Source of the DNA: Caulobacter sp.
GTDB taxonomy: Bacteria > Pseudomonadota > Alphaproteobacteria > Caulobacterales > Caulobacteraceae
Length of the DNA stretch: 64,000 nt
Assembly (NCBI RefSeq): GCF_017744445.1
Contig: NZ_JAGIBH010000003.1
Span: 62,001-126,000 of the forward strand
Reading direction: 5' to 3'
Under the pieces are notes generated by a model. The model saw only the letters and a program-made list of their open reading frames with translations, ran no database searches and was not told where the DNA came from. A program made the position numbers and the translations under genes. Below are positions 27,051 to 37,710 of this stretch, one piece after another (the first letter of the stretch is position 1; every line of letters begins with the position of its first letter).

Positions 27051-30000
27051 TCAGAACATCGCACGTCCGGCGAGGCGCAGGTTGTAGCGCTTCTGCTTCT
27101 TGGTGGCTTCGACGCCGCCTTCCAGGGCCAGGTACGACATCGGCGTGCCGGCGCGCAGGGCGAAGCCCGCGGTCACGGCGCCGTCCTTGTCGTTCAGAGC
27201 CGCCAGGGTGAACGGGTTGCCGCCCTTGAAGGCCGCGACCGTGTCGCCGACCGAACCGGCCAGGGTCTGGCGATAGCCGACCCGTACTTCCGGACGCCAC
27301 CAGACGGTCTTGCCGAAGTCGGCGCCGAACACCACGCCCAGTTCGCCCGACAGGTTGTCGGAGGTGCGCTTGTTGACGGTCAGGTCGAAGCCGTCGCCGC
27401 CACCGGTTTCGGCGCGCTTGCCTTCCCGCAGCCAGACATAGTCCACGCGGCCTTCGGGACGGGCGAAGAAGCGGCCGAACTTCTGCTCGTAGGCCACGCC
27501 CGCATAGGCGTTGGCGGTCAGGCCCTTCCAGTCGGCGGTGTTCTTGAGCACCAGATCGGCCAAGCCGTCGGCATTGGTGTCCGGCGCGATGAAGCGGCGG
27601 TCGCCCTTGAAGAAGCCATAGCCCAGGCCGCCGCCAGTGTTGAAGCGCCAGCCGCCGACCGAACGACGCCAGTAGGCGCCGGTCTGGACGAACGAGGCGG
27701 TGGTCTGCTCGCCGACCTTGGCGACCGTGTCGTGCTCTTCGACGCTGACATAGGCCAGGGTCAGGCCCAGCGCTCCGCCGGCGTCGCCCATGGCTTCGTA
27801 GCCGCCGACGAAGCCGAACGCCTGGGTGTCCGAACCCAGGGTCTGGTCGGTGTCGCGACGGGTCAGCGAGTTGATCTCCTGCACCCAGATGCTGTCGGGG
27901 CCATAACGGTCGCCGGGATCGGGGCGGAACATCGTGGCTTGCGAGATCTGCTGGTTGACCGATTGCAGGGCCGCGAACAGGCCCTCGCCCTGGTCGGGCA
28001 GCATCTGGTCGTACAGGTCGCGGAAGCCGTCGCGGGTGTTCTGGCCCAGGAACTGGGTGGCCAGGCCCGTATTGTTGCCCAGGGCGGCGAAGACGGCGTC
28101 GTACGCCGAGGTCTCGGCGCGGTTGAAGCCGATCTCGGCGGCCGTGCGACGACGCACGTCGATATAGACGTTGTTGGTGTCGGCGCGGCTGGTGGCCACG
28201 TACAGGTACGGCGACTCGGCCAGCAGGCCGCTGCCGATGGTGCCGACATTGATGTTGCTGCCCTGGATCACCAGGAAGCTGGTCGGGGCCTTGACGATAT
28301 TGGCCAGGCGGATGCCCAGCTCGGCGCCGGTGGCGATGTTGGTCGCGCCCGAGACCACCAGCTTGGTGTTCTGGCCGGCGGACGGATCGGCCGAGAACAG
28401 CAGCTTGGCCTTGTTGCCCATGGTCAGGCTGGAGACGTTGATCGTGTCTGTGTTGACGATGCCCAGGCTGCCGTTGGCGATGGCGATGTCCAGCTTGCCG
28501 TCGCTGTCGCTCAGCTTGCCCAGGGCCACGCCGCCGCCGTCGATCGACAGGCGGTCCTGGCCCGCGCCGAACGACATGTTGCCCAGCAGGGTGCCGCTCC
28601 ACAGGTTCAGCGTGTCGTTCCCGCCGCCGAACAGAACGTCGCCCACGGTGGTGGGCGCGATGGTGGTCGTGGTGGTGTCGGTGCTGGTCACCGTGTCGGT
28701 GGTCGGCCAGGTGGTGGTCGAGGCGTAGTCGGTCGGCCCCGACTGGGTGAAGGTCACGCCCGAATTGTTGGCGCGCAGGTCCAGGGCGATGGCCTGGCCG
28801 GCGGCGGTGGTCGTCGCGGCCGTGCCGTCGGCCTTGAAGGCCGGGGCGCTGACGGCGGCGCGGATCGTGCCGGTGTTGGTGATCGTCTTCAGCGTGCCGG
28901 CCTGGTCCAGGATGGCCACGGCGTCGCCGGTCTCGCCCGTGCGGCCGGCGGTGATCGCGCCGGTGTTGCGCAGGCTGGTGGTGGTCGAGCCAGCGCCCAG
29001 CACGATAGCGCGGGCCGAGGCCGTGACGCCCGAGGCGGCGAAGGACGACGAACTGGCGGCGACGGCGCCGCGGTTCAGCAGTTCGTTGACGACCGCGCCG
29101 GTGTTCAGGGCGATGCCGGTGGCGTCGGCCTCGAAGCTGGTGGCCTGGATCTGGCCGTCATTGCGCAGGCCGTTCGCCAGCGTGGTGGTGCGACCGCCGC
29201 CGGCGCCGACCGACACGGCCGTGGCGGCGACGCCGTTATAGACGCCCGCGGCGCTGATCGCGCCCTTGGCCACCAAGCCGTAGGCCAGGTCGCCCGCGCC
29301 CACGGCGCCCAGGGTGACGTTCTTGTCGGCCGAACCGATCTGCAGGGCCGGCGCGGCGCCATAGGCGCTGATGCTGGACGAGCCCGAGGTGCTGGAGGTG
29401 ATCGCGGTGGTGACGGTATTGCCGTCCGTACCGACCTTGGTCGAATAGTTGGCGCCTTGCAGCAGCACGCCGCCGGTCACATCGCCGGCGACGCGGACGG
29501 CAGGGCCGCCCTGCAGCAGGTCGTCGGCGTCCAGCTTGTTCAGCGCGTCGAGCGTGGTCGGGCGCGAGGTGTAGCGGTAGCCCGTGGCGGTGGCGGTGCC
29601 TTGCAGCACCAGCGCGCCGTTGATGGTCGAATCGATGGCCTGGGCGACGGCGTCCTTGCCCTGGACGTTGATCGCGCCGCCCATGGTCACCTTGCCGGTG
29701 ACGGGGGCCGCGATGCGCACGCCATAGGCGTTGTCGCCGATGACGCTGATCGTGCCCAGGCTGGTAACGTTGCCGACCACCGGACCTTCCAGCAGCATGC
29801 CCGCCGAGTTGTTGCCCTCGATGGTGATGATGCCGCCGACGCCGTTCTCGATATTGCCGGTATGGGTCCCGGCGTTGGTCAGGCGGATGCCGTAGCGGTT
29901 GTTACCCTGGGCGAAGGGACCGTCGGCATCGCCGTCCGAGTCGCTGTCGGCGGCGGTGTAGTCCTCGATCAGCGAGATCGTGCCGGTGTTGCTCAGGTTG

Positions 30001-30296
30001 CCGGTCTTGCCGCCGATGATCAGCACGCCGACGCCGTCGTTCACGCCGGTCGTCGAAATGGTCCCCTTGTTGGTGACCGAGTTGTTGCTGTCGATCGTGA
30101 CGATCGCGCCCGAGGTCGTCGGCTTGATGGAGCCGTCGGCGGTGATGGCGATGTCATCCGCCGCCGAACCCGTCGCCGTGCTCGTGGCGATAGGCGTCGT
30201 GCGCGCGGTGGAGACCGAGGTTTCCGCCGACGCGGCGAAACCCATGGCCAAGAGAGGAGCGGCCGCGACTGTCGCGACCAGGACCTTGCGCTGCAT
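27051..30296 (-). CDS. Autotransporter with beta-helix passenger and C-terminal barrel
   Basis: About 1081 residues from ATG 30296 (a GTG four codons upstream is possible). Signal peptide MQRKVLVATVAAAPLLAMGFAASA. The passenger (about 25-780) is Thr/Gly/Asn rich with many copies of an N-x-G-x-I strand motif (NKGTIST, NTGTISL, NTGAITA, NTGTIRA, NDGQIQA), as in pertactin-like helices. A 12-strand autotransporter domain fills the last roughly 290 residues ('WVQEINSLTRRD', 'GFVGGYEAMGDAGGALGLTLAYV', 'TGGGLGYGFFKGDRRF') and ends in ...RAMF. It is probably surface exposed. Adhesion is the usual guess but nothing shows it. Its own terminator follows. Confidence 0.85.
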   Translation of the reverse strand: MQRKVLVATVAAAPLLAMGFAASAETSVSTARTTPIATSTATGSAADDIAITADGSIKPTTSGAIVTIDSNNSVTNKGTISTTGVNDGVGVLIIGGKTGNLSNTGTISLIEDYTAADSDSDGDADGPFAQGNNRYGIRLTNAGTHTGNIENGVGGIITIEGNNSAGMLLEGPVVGNVTSLGTISVIGDNAYGVRIAAPVTGKVTMGGAINVQGKDAVAQAIDSTINGALVLQGTATATGYRYTSRPTTLDALNKLDADDLLQGGPAVRVAGDVTGGVLLQGANYSTKVGTDGNTVTTAITSSTSGSSSISAYGAAPALQIGSADKNVTLGAVGAGDLAYGLVAKGAISAAGVYNGVAATAVSVGAGGGRTTTLANGLRNDGQIQATSFEADATGIALNTGAVVNELLNRGAVAASSSSFAASGVTASARAIVLGAGSTTTSLRNTGAITAGRTGETGDAVAILDQAGTLKTITNTGTIRAAVSAPAFKADGTAATTTAAGQAIALDLRANNSGVTFTQSGPTDYASTTTWPTTDTVTSTDTTTTTIAPTTVGDVLFGGGNDTLNLWSGTLLGNMSFGAGQDRLSIDGGGVALGKLSDSDGKLDIAIANGSLGIVNTDTINVSSLTMGNKAKLLFSADPSAGQNTKLVVSGATNIATGAELGIRLANIVKAPTSFLVIQGSNINVGTIGSGLLAESPYLYVATSRADTNNVYIDVRRRTAAEIGFNRAETSAYDAVFAALGNNTGLATQFLGQNTRDGFRDLYDQMLPDQGEGLFAALQSVNQQISQATMFRPDPGDRYGPDSIWVQEINSLTRRDTDQTLGSDTQAFGFVGGYEAMGDAGGALGLTLAYVSVEEHDTVAKVGEQTTASFVQTGAYWRRSVGGWRFNTGGGLGYGFFKGDRRFIAPDTNADGLADLVLKNTADWKGLTANAYAGVAYEQKFGRFFARPEGRVDYVWLREGKRAETGGGDGFDLTVNKRTSDNLSGELGVVFGADFGKTVWWRPEVRVGYRQTLAGSVGDTVAAFKGGNPFTLAALNDKDGAVTAGFALRAGTPMSYLALEGGVEATKKQKRYNLRLAGRAMF

Positions 30297-30471
30297 TACG
30301 AACGACACCCCAAGAGAAACCGGCGCACCTAATTCGGGTCACGTTGCGGCGAAAATGCGGTGCATCTCGCTCGTGACACCTACTGAAACGTCAACCGTCT
30401 ATCGCATGGCTTGGCGGGGCGCCATATCTGGATCGACGAATCGCCTCTCGCTTGAATCGGTGAGCCTCCAC

Positions 30472-31890
30472 ATGCCGCTGGCGAACACGCCCCCGGACAG
30501 CGCCGAAAGCCGCCGCGCGGGCGCATTTTGGCCTTCCATGATCGGGCCCGGCGTTATTCTGGGCCTGGCCGTCGTCGGCGTGGCCCAGCCGGTTCCGGCC
30601 GTGATCGCGGCCCTGGCGACCGGCGGCGCGGTCTGGTGGCTGTCGCGCCGGGCCGATGCGCCGGCGGTGATTCCCATTCCCGGGGGCCTGACTCCGGTCG
30701 CCGCCGTCGTGGAGGCGCCGCCCTTCGCGGCGATTCTCGATCGCCTGCCCGATCCGCTGATGGTCATCGCGGCCGAGGAGGCCGACGACCTGACCGGCCG
30801 CCGCTTCCTGTTCGCCAACGCCGCCGCTCGCGATCTCTTCAAGATCCAGCACCAGGGCGCCCTGCTGGTCACCGCCGTGCGCAATCCGCGCGTGCTGGAA
30901 GCCGTGGACGAGGCCCTGTTCGGCAATGTCGAGGGCGTGGTCGAGTTCGAGACCGGCGGCGCCCAGGGGCGCGCCTGGCTGGCCCACGCTCGGCCGCTGA
31001 AGGAGAGCGCCGGCCGCTCGCGCCTGGCCTTGCTGGCCCTGCGCGACGAAACCGACGCCCGCCGCAGCGAGCGCACCCGCGCCGACTTTCTGGCCAACGC
31101 CAGCCATGAGCTGCGCACGCCGCTGGCCTCGCTGTCGGGCTTCATCGAGACCCTGCGCGGCCACGCCAAGGACGATCCGGGCGCGCGCGACAAGTTCCTG
31201 GCCATCATGCTGGCCCAGGCCGAGCGAATGTCGCGCCTGATCGACGACCTGATGAGCCTGTCGCGGATCGAGCTGAACGAGCACATCGCTCCGGCCGGCC
31301 GCGTCGACCTGGCCATGGCCGCCATCGACGTTATCGACGCCCTTGCCCCGCAGGCCCGCGACAAGGGCGTGGTCTTCGATCCGGTGCTGCCGCCGCGCGG
31401 CGGGGCGGTGGTCGAGGGCGATCGTGACCAGATCATCCAGGTGATCCAGAACCTGGTCGACAACGCCATCAAATACACGCCCGAGGGCGAGACGGTGCGA
31501 GTCGAGATCTTTCCGGGCCTGGGCGCCGAGGCCGCCGCGGCCGCGCGCGACGCGGCCGCCTCGCGCATGTCGCTGCTGACGCCCGACCATGATCTGGCCG
31601 AGCGCTATGCCGTGCTGCGGGTCACCGACAAGGGACCTGGCCTGGCGCGCGAGCACCTGCCGCGCCTGACCGAGCGCTTCTATAGGGTCGAAGGCCAGAA
31701 GAGCGGCGAGCGCTCGGGCACGGGCCTGGGCCTGGCGATCGTCAAGCACATCATGAACCGCCACCGGGGCGGGCTGACGGTCGAGAGCGTGCAGGGCGAA
31801 GGCGCGACCTTCGGCGTCTACCTGCCGATGGCCAAGGCCGCGTCAGCCGTCGCGCCGGTTCCGCCGCCGCCAGCGACGGCCGAGGCCTAG
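30472..31890 (+). CDS. phoR: Phosphate regulon sensor histidine kinase
   Basis: 472 residues. Two close transmembrane helices (about 22-58), a PAS-like region (about 85-190), then HisKA with [19 protein letters not shown] (His212) and HATPase with '[14 protein letters not shown]', '[22 protein letters not shown]' and '[12 protein letters not shown]'. It phosphorylates PhoB under phosphate limitation and is held off by the Pst-PhoU complex. The ATG at 30472 has only a weak ribosome-binding site. The rest of the regulon starts at 34071, separated by a chemoreceptor gene on the other strand; the two stops share CTAG (overlap 31887-31890). Confidence 0.92.
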   Translation: MPLANTPPDSAESRRAGAFWPSMIGPGVILGLAVVGVAQPVPAVIAALATGGAVWWLSRRADAPAVIPIPGGLTPVAAVVEAPPFAAILDRLPDPLMVIAAEEADDLTGRRFLFANAAARDLFKIQHQGALLVTAVRNPRVLEAVDEALFGNVEGVVEFETGGAQGRAWLAHARPLKESAGRSRLALLALRDETDARRSERTRADFLANASHELRTPLASLSGFIETLRGHAKDDPGARDKFLAIMLAQAERMSRLIDDLMSLSRIELNEHIAPAGRVDLAMAAIDVIDALAPQARDKGVVFDPVLPPRGGAVVEGDRDQIIQVIQNLVDNAIKYTPEGETVRVEIFPGLGAEAAAAARDAAASRMSLLTPDHDLAERYAVLRVTDKGPGLAREHLPRLTERFYRVEGQKSGERSGTGLGLAIVKHIMNRHRGGLTVESVQGEGATFGVYLPMAKAASAVAPVPPPPATAEA

Positions 31891-33653
31891 AACTCCGTCC
31901 ATTCGTCGGTCTTGACGGCCAGGTTGGTCGAGCCCGGCCGGCTGATCGGCGCGCGGGCCGGACGCGAGACTGGGCGCGGCGCATAGGCCGGGGCCGTCTG
32001 GACGGGTGGCGCGGCGCTGGTCGTGAAGCGGTTGACCAGGGCCGACAGCTCGTCGGACTCCTGACGCAGGCTGGCCGAAGCGGCGTTGGCCTCCTCGACC
32101 ATGGCCGCGTTGCTCTGGGTGACCTGGTCCATGCGGTTGACGGCGGTGTTGACCTCCGAGAGGCCGACCGACTGTTCGCGCGAGGACTCGGCGATCTCGG
32201 AGATCAGGCCGTCGATCTGGCCGACCTTCAGGGCGATGGTCGACAGGGCCTCGCCCGTATCGCCGACCAGTCTCACGCCGCGCGCGACGTGCGAGGACGA
32301 GTTGGCGATCAGGATCTTGATCTCCTTGGCCGCCTCGGCCGAGCGTTGGGCCAGAGCCCGGACTTCCTGGGCGACGACCGCGAAGCCGCGGCCGGCTTCA
32401 CCGGCGCGCGCTGCTTCCACCCCGGCGTTCAGGGCCAGCAGGTTGGTCTGGAAGGCGATCTCGTCGATCACGCCAATGATGCTGGTGATCTGCTTGGACG
32501 AGTTCTCAATTTCGCCCATGGCGGCCACGGCGTCGCCGACGATCTCGCCCGAGCGAGCGGCGTCGGCGCGGGCGGCGGTGGCGGCCTCCGAGGCCTGCTT
32601 GGCGCCGTGGGCGCTGCGGCTGACCGTGGCGGTGATCTCGTCGAGCGCGGCGGCGGTCTTTTCCAGGTTGGCGGCCTGCTGCTCGGTGCGTTGGGCCAGG
32701 TCTTCCGAGGCGGTCGAGATCTCCTGGGCGCCGGCGCCCACGCTCTGGGTGGCGTTGGCGACCACGCCCATGGCCTCGTCCAGCACCGACATGGCGGTGT
32801 TGAAGTCGTCGCGGACCTTGCTGAACTGCGGATCGACGGCGTCGGCGATGCGATAGGTCAGGTCGTTCTGGGCCAGATGCTCCAGGCCCTGGGCGATCTC
32901 GTTGACCGCATGGACGCGGCCGGTGACGACGGTGGCGAACTTCACGACCTTGGTGATGTTGCGCTTGTGGTCAAAGATCGGGTTGTACGAGGCCTGGATC
33001 CAGACCTCCTTGCCGCCCTTGCCCACGCGCTTGAACTCGGCGGCCACGAACTCGCCGGCGTTCAGCTTGCGCCAGAAGGCGGCGTATTCGGGCGAGGCGG
33101 CGTAGGCGGCCTCGACGAACATCCGGTGATGCTTGCCCTGGATCTCCGACAGCGCGTAGCCCAGAGCGCCCAGGAAGTTGTCATTGGCGGTGATGATCTG
33201 GCCGTCCGGGGTGAACTCGATCACGGCCTGGGCGCGGCCGATGGCGTCCATCTTGCCGCGCTCCTCGGCGCTCTTGCGCTTCTCGTCGGTGATCACTGTG
33301 GCGATCTTGACGATGCGCGAGACGCGGCCGCGACCGTCGCGGATCGGGTTGTACGAGGCCTGGATCCAGATCTCGACGCCGCCCTTGCCCAGGCGCAGAT
33401 ATTCACGAGCGTCGAACTCGCCCCGGCCCAGCTTCTGCCAGAAGGCGGCGTATTCGGAGCTCACGGCATAGGCCGGCTCGACGAACATGCGGTGATGCTG
33501 GCCGACGATCTCGTCGATCGAATAGCCCATGGCCGTGCAGAAGTTGGCGTTGGCGGCCAGGATCTTGCCGCTGGGGTCGAACTCGATGGTCGCCAGCGAC
33601 TTGTCGAGGGCGGCCAGGGTCTCCACAGCGTGAGCGTGCGAACGCTTGAACAT
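31887..33653 (-). CDS. Cytoplasmic chemoreceptor with tandem PAS domains (BdlA-like)
   Basis: 588 residues, no transmembrane segment. PAS 1 (about 10-125) and PAS 2 (about 132-247) are clear duplicates: '[28 protein letters not shown]' against '[28 protein letters not shown]'. The MCP signalling domain (about 300-560) has the hairpin tip '[49 protein letters not shown]'. The C-terminus DEWTEF resembles the CheR/CheB-tethering pentapeptide (NWETF type). The start at 33653 is chosen because AAGGATGAAGG precedes it; the open frame continues 27 codons further. The architecture matches BdlA/Aer-like redox receptors; the ligand is unknown. It lies antisense between phoR and pstC. Confidence 0.88.
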   Translation of the reverse strand: MFKRSHAHAVETLAALDKSLATIEFDPSGKILAANANFCTAMGYSIDEIVGQHHRMFVEPAYAVSSEYAAFWQKLGRGEFDAREYLRLGKGGVEIWIQASYNPIRDGRGRVSRIVKIATVITDEKRKSAEERGKMDAIGRAQAVIEFTPDGQIITANDNFLGALGYALSEIQGKHHRMFVEAAYAASPEYAAFWRKLNAGEFVAAEFKRVGKGGKEVWIQASYNPIFDHKRNITKVVKFATVVTGRVHAVNEIAQGLEHLAQNDLTYRIADAVDPQFSKVRDDFNTAMSVLDEAMGVVANATQSVGAGAQEISTASEDLAQRTEQQAANLEKTAAALDEITATVSRSAHGAKQASEAATAARADAARSGEIVGDAVAAMGEIENSSKQITSIIGVIDEIAFQTNLLALNAGVEAARAGEAGRGFAVVAQEVRALAQRSAEAAKEIKILIANSSSHVARGVRLVGDTGEALSTIALKVGQIDGLISEIAESSREQSVGLSEVNTAVNRMDQVTQSNAAMVEEANAASASLRQESDELSALVNRFTTSAAPPVQTAPAYAPRPVSRPARAPISRPGSTNLAVKTDEWTEF

Positions 33654-33947
33654 CGTGCCTTCATCCTTGAGGGCGCTTGATTTAAGGCGCTTGGGGGCTT
33701 CGAGCGAAACCCTGCCGGCCCAGCTCTTCACCAAGTCCTAAATGACGGGGCGCGCGAACGTCGCGGCGTCCCCGCTTTGAGGGCGATGAAATCGCTCGCG
33801 ATCGTTTCCGGTTGGGTAGGGCTTTGAAATAACGCGAAAATTTAGAGGCTGAATCCAGGTCGCGTATGGCGTGCGGTCAGGTGCGACATATCGACCGGGG
33901 TGGCGGCGTTGCTGAATCCTGACAGTCGTCGGACGGCGGGCCGGCCA

Positions 33948-33981
33948 CTGTCGTCAAACTGTCATCAATTCGTCGCATAAG
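33948..33981 (+). promoter_or_regulatory. Pho box and promoter of the pst operon
   Basis: CTGTCGTCAAACTGTCATC (33948-33966) is two CTGTCRTC direct repeats 11 bp apart, very close to the PhoB consensus CTGTCAT-N4-CTGTCAT. CATAAG (33976-33981) stands 9 bp further, at the right distance for a PhoB-activated -10. The pstC ATG is 89 nt downstream. In the 417-bp gap 33654-34070 the part next to the chemoreceptor (33654-33900) shows no feature I can name. Confidence 0.85.
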
Positions 33982-34070
33982 CACAGCGCCGGCCCGGCAT
34001 AGATCGGGACGGGGGAAGGCCGGCGATCCTGCGAGGCCTTCGACAACTCGCGACAAGATTAGCTTCACGC

Positions 34071-35504
34071 ATGCTGACCTGGCTCTCGCTCCTCGTCCTG
34101 GCGCTGTTCTCCGGTGTGGCTTTCGCCGCCGGTCGCCGCCGCGCCGTGGCCTCCGCTGGAGGCCGTTCGCGCGTCCTCCACTCCCTGCCCGTTTACTACG
34201 GCACCTACGCCGCCCTGTGGGCCGGCGCGCCCGCCGCGCTGCTGCTGCTGCTGGGCGCGTCCTTCGGCGGCCGCATCGAGGATGCGATGCTGCAGTCCTC
34301 GCGCCCGGCCGCCGTCCAGGCGCTGGAGCCGGACCGTCAGGCCGTCTTCTACAGCGACGCCCACGCGATCGCGTCGAAGCAGCCGCCGTCGGAAGTGGCC
34401 TATGAAGGCGAGCTGAAGGTCGCCCTCGACGCCAAGGTCGCCGAGGCCCAGCGCATCGAGACCGTGCTGAACGTCGGCATGCTGGCCGGCGCCGGCGTGC
34501 TGGCCCTGGCCGGCTTCCTGCTGGCCTTCCCGCGCATCTCCACCGAATTCCGCGCCCGCAATCGGGTCGAGGGCTGGGTCAGCATCCTGCTGATCGGCTG
34601 CTCGGTCGCGGCCGTGCTGACCACCCTGGGCATCGTGCTCTCGCTGGTCTGGGAAAGCTGGCGCTTCTTCCAGAGCGTCAACCCGATCTCGTTCCTGTTC
34701 GGCACCGAATGGAGCCCGCAGATCGCCATGCGCGCCGACCAGGTCGCCTCGGCGGGCGCGTTCGGGGCCGTGCCGCTGTTCGCCGGCACCTTCCTGATCA
34801 TGCTGATCGCCATGCTGGTGGCCGCGCCCGTCGGCCTCTACTCGGCAATCTATCTCTCGGAATACGCCAGCCGCACCGTTCGCGGCGTGGTCAAGCCGCT
34901 GCTGGAGATCCTGGCCGGCGTGCCGACCGTGGTCTACGGCTTCTTCGCCGCCCTGACGGTGGGCCCGCTGTTCCGCGCCGGCTTCAACGCCATCGGCGCG
35001 GCCCTGCCGGCCGGCCCGCTGGCCACCTACCTGATGGAAGTCCAGAACCAGATGGCCCTGGTGGCCGGGGTGGTGATGGGGATCATGCTGATCCCGTTCG
35101 TCTCCTCGCTGTCGGACGACATCATCAACGCCGTGCCGCAGAGCCTGCGCGACGGCAGCTATGCCATGGGCGCCACCAAGTCGGAGACGGTCAAGAAGGT
35201 CGTCCTGCCGGCCGCCCTGCCGGGCATCATGGCCGCCATGCTGCTGGCCGTGTCGCGCGCCGTCGGCGAGACCATGATCGTGACCATGGCCGCCGGCCTG
35301 CAGGCCAAGCTGACCGCCAACCCGCTCGACACGGTGACCACCGTCACCGTCCAGATCGTCACCTTGCTCACCGGCGACCAGGAATTCGACAGCCCGAAAA
35401 CGCTGTCGGCCTTCGGCTTGGGCCTCACCCTGTTCGTGGTGACCCTGACGCTGAACATCGTCGCCCTGCGCATCGTCCAGAAGTACCGGGAACAATATGA
35501 CTGA
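34071..35504 (+). CDS. pstC: Phosphate ABC transporter permease PstC
   Basis: 477 residues, longer than the E. coli protein (319) through an N-terminal extension of two helices and a soluble insert (about 60-130, 'LQSSRPAAVQALEPDRQAVFYSD'). The permease core has 'GTFLIMLIAMLVAAPVGLYSAIYLSEYA', 'LLEILAGVPTVVYGFFA' and the EAA-type loop 'MGATKSETVKKVVLPAALPGIMAAMLLAVSRAVGETMIV'. It forms the membrane channel with PstA. It is the first gene behind the Pho box and overlaps pstA by 8 nt. No pstS gene is nearby. Confidence 0.93.
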   Translation: MLTWLSLLVLALFSGVAFAAGRRRAVASAGGRSRVLHSLPVYYGTYAALWAGAPAALLLLLGASFGGRIEDAMLQSSRPAAVQALEPDRQAVFYSDAHAIASKQPPSEVAYEGELKVALDAKVAEAQRIETVLNVGMLAGAGVLALAGFLLAFPRISTEFRARNRVEGWVSILLIGCSVAAVLTTLGIVLSLVWESWRFFQSVNPISFLFGTEWSPQIAMRADQVASAGAFGAVPLFAGTFLIMLIAMLVAAPVGLYSAIYLSEYASRTVRGVVKPLLEILAGVPTVVYGFFAALTVGPLFRAGFNAIGAALPAGPLATYLMEVQNQMALVAGVVMGIMLIPFVSSLSDDIINAVPQSLRDGSYAMGATKSETVKKVVLPAALPGIMAAMLLAVSRAVGETMIVTMAAGLQAKLTANPLDTVTTVTVQIVTLLTGDQEFDSPKTLSAFGLGLTLFVVTLTLNIVALRIVQKYREQYD

Positions 35505-36792
35505 CGCCACTCTCGGCGCGGCCGCCCCGCGCCAGGCCCTCACGGCCGCCGACGCCCGTCTGAAGAAGCGCCACGCCGCCGAGCGCCGGTTCAAGGCCCA
35601 AGGCATCGCCGCGATCATCGTCGCGCTGGTGTTCCTGGTCGTGCTGGTCGGCCGCATCGTGAGCCAGGGCTACACGACGTTCGAGGCCCACACCCTGACG
35701 GTGCCGGTCTATCTGAACCCTGACCGCATCGACACGTCCGACCTGTCCGGCGTCAACTACGACTACATCGTCGCCGAGGCGGTGATGAAGAAGCTGAACG
35801 TGCAGGACGACGACCTGGGCACCATCTCGACCAAGGTCCAGGACCTGGTCAGCCGCGACTTCGGCTTCCAGATCCTGAACAAGCTGAAGGCCGACCCCAA
35901 GCTGATCGGCCAGACGATCGAGCTGCACGGCCCGCTGAAGGCGGACGCCGACCTCTACTTCAAGGGCGAGATCAAGCGCGAGACCGCCGAAGGCGACCGC
36001 AAGCTGGACAACCAGCAGCTGGACTGGCTGGACAAGCTGGAAAAGACCGGTGCCATCAAGTCGGGCTTCAACTTCGCCTTCTTCACCAGCTCCGACTCGA
36101 CCGAGCCCGAACAGGCCGGCGTGCTGGGCGCGGTGGTCGGCTCGGCCATGATGCTGATCATCACCGCCCTGATCGCGGTGCCGGTCGGCGTGCTGGCCGC
36201 GACCTATCTGGAAGAGTTCGCCCCGAAGAACCGCTGGACGGACATCATCGAGGTCAACATCAACAACCTCGCCGCCGTGCCGTCGATCGTCTACGGCCTG
36301 CTGGGCCTGGCGCTGTTCATCAACTGGCTGAACGTGCCGCGCAGCTCGCCGCTGGTCGGCGGCCTGGTGCTGGCGCTGATGGCCCTGCCGACCGTGATCA
36401 TCGCCACCCGCTCGGCGCTGAAGGCCGTGCCGCCCTCGATCCGCGAGGCCGCCCTGGGCGTCGGCGCTTCGAAGACCCAGACGGTCTTCCACCACGTGCT
36501 GCCGCTGGCCATGCCCGGCGTGATGACCGGCGCCATCCTGTCGCTGGCCCACGCCCTGGGCGAGACCGCCCCGCTGCTGATGATCGGCATGGTCTCGTTC
36601 GTGCCCGGCGTGCCGGAAGGCTTCACCGGCGCGGCCACGGTGCTGCCGGTCCAGGTGTTCATCTGGGAGAACGCGTCCGAGCGGGCCTTCCACGAGCGCA
36701 CCGCCGCCGCCATCATCGTCCTGCTCGTCTTCATGATCGTCATGAACGCCGCGGCCGTCATCCTGCGCCGCCGCTTCGAACGCCGCTGGTAG
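35497..36792 (+). CDS. pstA: Phosphate ABC transporter permease PstA
   Basis: 431 residues: one N-terminal helix (about 38-58), a roughly 130-residue insert of the DUF3333 type (about 60-200, '[21 protein letters not shown]'), then the permease core '[34 protein letters not shown]', '[21 protein letters not shown]' and '[41 protein letters not shown]'. The start overlaps pstC by 8 nt, and pstB follows after 7 nt. Confidence 0.93.
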   Translation: MTDATLGAAAPRQALTAADARLKKRHAAERRFKAQGIAAIIVALVFLVVLVGRIVSQGYTTFEAHTLTVPVYLNPDRIDTSDLSGVNYDYIVAEAVMKKLNVQDDDLGTISTKVQDLVSRDFGFQILNKLKADPKLIGQTIELHGPLKADADLYFKGEIKRETAEGDRKLDNQQLDWLDKLEKTGAIKSGFNFAFFTSSDSTEPEQAGVLGAVVGSAMMLIITALIAVPVGVLAATYLEEFAPKNRWTDIIEVNINNLAAVPSIVYGLLGLALFINWLNVPRSSPLVGGLVLALMALPTVIIATRSALKAVPPSIREAALGVGASKTQTVFHHVLPLAMPGVMTGAILSLAHALGETAPLLMIGMVSFVPGVPEGFTGAATVLPVQVFIWENASERAFHERTAAAIIVLLVFMIVMNAAAVILRRRFERRW

Positions 36793-36799
36793 GTTTCAC

Positions 36800-37693
36800 A
36801 TGACCCCGATCCTGAACCCCAACGCCTCGCCCCTTCTCCGCGGACACGCCATGACCGTCCAAAGCCCCGACGACACCGCCCACACGCCGGTGATCCACAC
36901 CACCGTCCCGCACGCCCATGCCGCCGCCGCGGTCGGCGAGGCCAAGATCAAGGCGCGCGACGTCAAGGTCTTCTACGGTGAGAAGCAGGCCCTGTTCGAT
37001 GTGAACATCGACATCCCGGGCAAGTCGGTCACCGCCTTCATCGGCCCGTCGGGCTGCGGCAAGTCGACCTTCCTGCGCTGCATCAACCGCATGAACGACA
37101 CGATCCCGTCGGCCCGCGTCGAGGGCTCGATCCTGATCGACGGCGCCGACGTCAACGCCAAGAGCGTCGACCCGGTGGTCCTGCGCTCGCGCGTCGGCAT
37201 GGTGTTCCAGAAGCCGAACCCCTTCCCGAAGACCATCTTCGAGAACGTCGCCTACGGCCCGCGCATCCACGGCCTGGCGCACCGCAAGGACGAGCTGGAA
37301 GCCATCGTCGAGAGCAGCCTCAAGAAGGCCGGCCTCTGGAACGAAGTCGCCGATCGCCTGCATCAGCCGGGCACCGGCCTGTCGGGCGGCCAGCAGCAGC
37401 GTCTGGTGATCGCTCGCGCGATCGCCGTGTCGCCAGAAGTGATCCTGATGGACGAGCCCTGCTCGGCCCTGGACCCGATCGCGACCGCCAAGATCGAAGA
37501 GCTGATCGACGAGCTGCGCACCCAGTTCTGCATCGTCATCGTCACCCACTCGATGGCCCAGGCCGCCCGCGTCTCGCAACGCACGGCCTTCTTCCACCTG
37601 GGCAAGCTGGTCGAGACCGGCCCGACGGAAGAGATGTTCACGAACCCGCGCGACAGCCGCACGCAGGACTACATCACCGGCCGCTTCGGCTAA
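36800..37693 (+). CDS. pstB: Phosphate ABC transporter ATP-binding protein PstB
   Basis: 297 residues. Walker [11 protein letters not shown]-loop '[21 protein letters not shown]', signature [14 protein letters not shown], Walker B '[22 protein letters not shown]' and H-loop '[15 protein letters not shown]'. The N-terminal 50 residues before '[18 protein letters not shown]' are longer than usual; an internal ATG at 36851 could be the start. Member of the pstCAB-phoU-phoB operon. Confidence 0.95.
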   Translation: MTPILNPNASPLLRGHAMTVQSPDDTAHTPVIHTTVPHAHAAAAVGEAKIKARDVKVFYGEKQALFDVNIDIPGKSVTAFIGPSGCGKSTFLRCINRMNDTIPSARVEGSILIDGADVNAKSVDPVVLRSRVGMVFQKPNPFPKTIFENVAYGPRIHGLAHRKDELEAIVESSLKKAGLWNEVADRLHQPGTGLSGGQQQRLVIARAIAVSPEVILMDEPCSALDPIATAKIEELIDELRTQFCIVIVTHSMAQAARVSQRTAFFHLGKLVETGPTEEMFTNPRDSRTQDYITGRFG

Positions 37694-37710
37694 GCGGAAG
37701 GACCCTCGAA

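Noticed and set aside
26982..30332. A 1116-codon open frame on the + strand opposite the autotransporter
   Set aside because: It has no ribosome-binding site, its product is His/Arg/Gly/Gln-rich with no recognisable domain, and the minus strand encodes a convincing autotransporter with signal peptide and barrel. GC-rich DNA often gives such antisense frames.
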